DNA of 7,028 nucleotides from positions 1 to 7,028 of the forward strand of contig JAUVZE010000056.1 of NCBI GenBank assembly GCA_030602665.1, given 5' to 3'. This DNA comes from Dehalococcoidia bacterium (lineage in GTDB: Bacteria > Chloroflexota > Dehalococcoidia > Dehalococcoidales > JAUVZE01). Both the position numbers and the translations under genes were made by a program. How positions within the stretch are numbered: the first letter of the stretch is position 1; every line of letters starts with the position of its first letter. The notes below the pieces were generated by a model, which was given only the letters and a program-made list of their open reading frames with translations, did no database searches and was not told the origin of the DNA. Of the stretch, positions 6,798-7,028 are shown piece by piece.

Positions 6798-7028
6798 TTA
6801 CCAGCTTCTTCGAAGATGCTTTAGCTCGCTCACTCGTAACCCACCAAAAACCAGAGAATAAACAATGAACTCATCCTTCAGTGAGCTGCAAGCTATTAAG
6901 AGCGTGAGCGCTTGAGAAGCTAAACTCAAAGCCTCGCCGAGTTGCCGTATGTAGTCGCTGGGGTGTTTGGGGCTGACATAACACTGTGATATACTATCGT
7001 CAAGAGGAAAACCATCCTTAGTAGGTAG
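6798..7028 (-). pseudogene. Tyrosine recombinase/integrase fragment, interrupted at the first catalytic box
   Basis: Reading leftward from the window edge, one frame is open for 76 codons and stops at TAA (6800-6798). The fragment reads like the segment before and through box I of phage-type integrases: LLIACSSLKDEFIVYSLVF followed by FGGLRVSELKHLRRSW, where the Arg of GLR (residue 65 of the fragment) is the first catalytic arginine. The gene begins outside the window. The stop falls right after box I, so the rest of the catalytic domain (the His-x-x-Arg box and the nucleophilic Tyr) is missing from this frame. If one base (6800) is skipped, the reading goes on as KLEERTITAPSR (6799-6764), which resembles the strand after box I, so a frameshift followed by truncation is likely. 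Possible alternatives are an unrelated ORF or programmed frameshifting. The box I match is good; non-functionality is inferred. Confidence 0.62.

Noticed and set aside
6803..6820. Inverted repeat AGCTTCTTCGAAGATGCT as a terminator for the operon
   Set aside because: It is short, has a T-T mismatch, lacks a following T-run, and lies inside the recombinase fragment on the other strand.
6716..7028. tRNA or CRISPR array in the right-hand non-coding part
   Set aside because: No cloverleaf, T-loop signature or regularly spaced repeats were found.

Overview
The window looks like a chromosomal stretch from an anaerobic bacterium with moderate GC. Five co-directional genes (495-6715, + strand) are packed as a probable operon. 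A dangling gene of unknown function lies on the left, and the remnant of a tyrosine-recombinase gene points inward from the right edge on the - strand. Abundant Fe-S, flavin and molybdenum enzymes, oxygen-independent NAD synthesis through NadA, a TTG start with a strong Shine-Dalgarno, and a lipoprotein signal all fit an anaerobic bacterium. My best guess is a Chloroflexota/Dehalococcoidia-like lineage. That guess is by overall feel, not by any marker gene, and is weak.

Layout: 1-375, end of (or complete) small two-helix membrane protein. 376-494, non-coding leader with two possible hairpins. 495-944, stand-alone MOSC-domain protein (molybdenum-cofactor related). 951-1874, quinolinate synthase NadA. 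1918-2370, rhodanese-like lipoprotein. 2433-4466, a 677-residue Fe-S/flavin protein. 4463-6715, a DmsA-type molybdopterin oxidoreductase, overlapping its upstream neighbour by 4 bp. 6716-6797, AT-rich intergenic DNA without a clear terminator. 6798-7028 (-), truncated or frameshifted tyrosine recombinase running off the window.

The outstanding item is the 677-residue protein. Its two ends together form a normal DmsB-type four-cluster electron-transfer subunit. A complete GltD/NfnL-like FAD- and NAD(P)H-binding oxidoreductase of about 480 residues is inserted between the second and third cysteines of the third cluster motif. Removing residues 99-581 restores an uninterrupted motif. The partner catalytic subunit keeps the DmsA Fe-S cysteines and the likely molybdenum-ligand serine but has no Tat signal, and no DmsC/NrfD membrane anchor is present here. 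The simplest reading is a soluble cytoplasmic two-subunit enzyme: NAD(P)H gives electrons to FAD, then to the Fe-S chain, then to Mo-bis-MGD and an unknown substrate (or the reverse). The MOSC protein could help with cofactor handling. The rhodanese lipoprotein hints at sulfur chemistry but sits on the other side of the membrane. The substrate cannot be read from the sequence.
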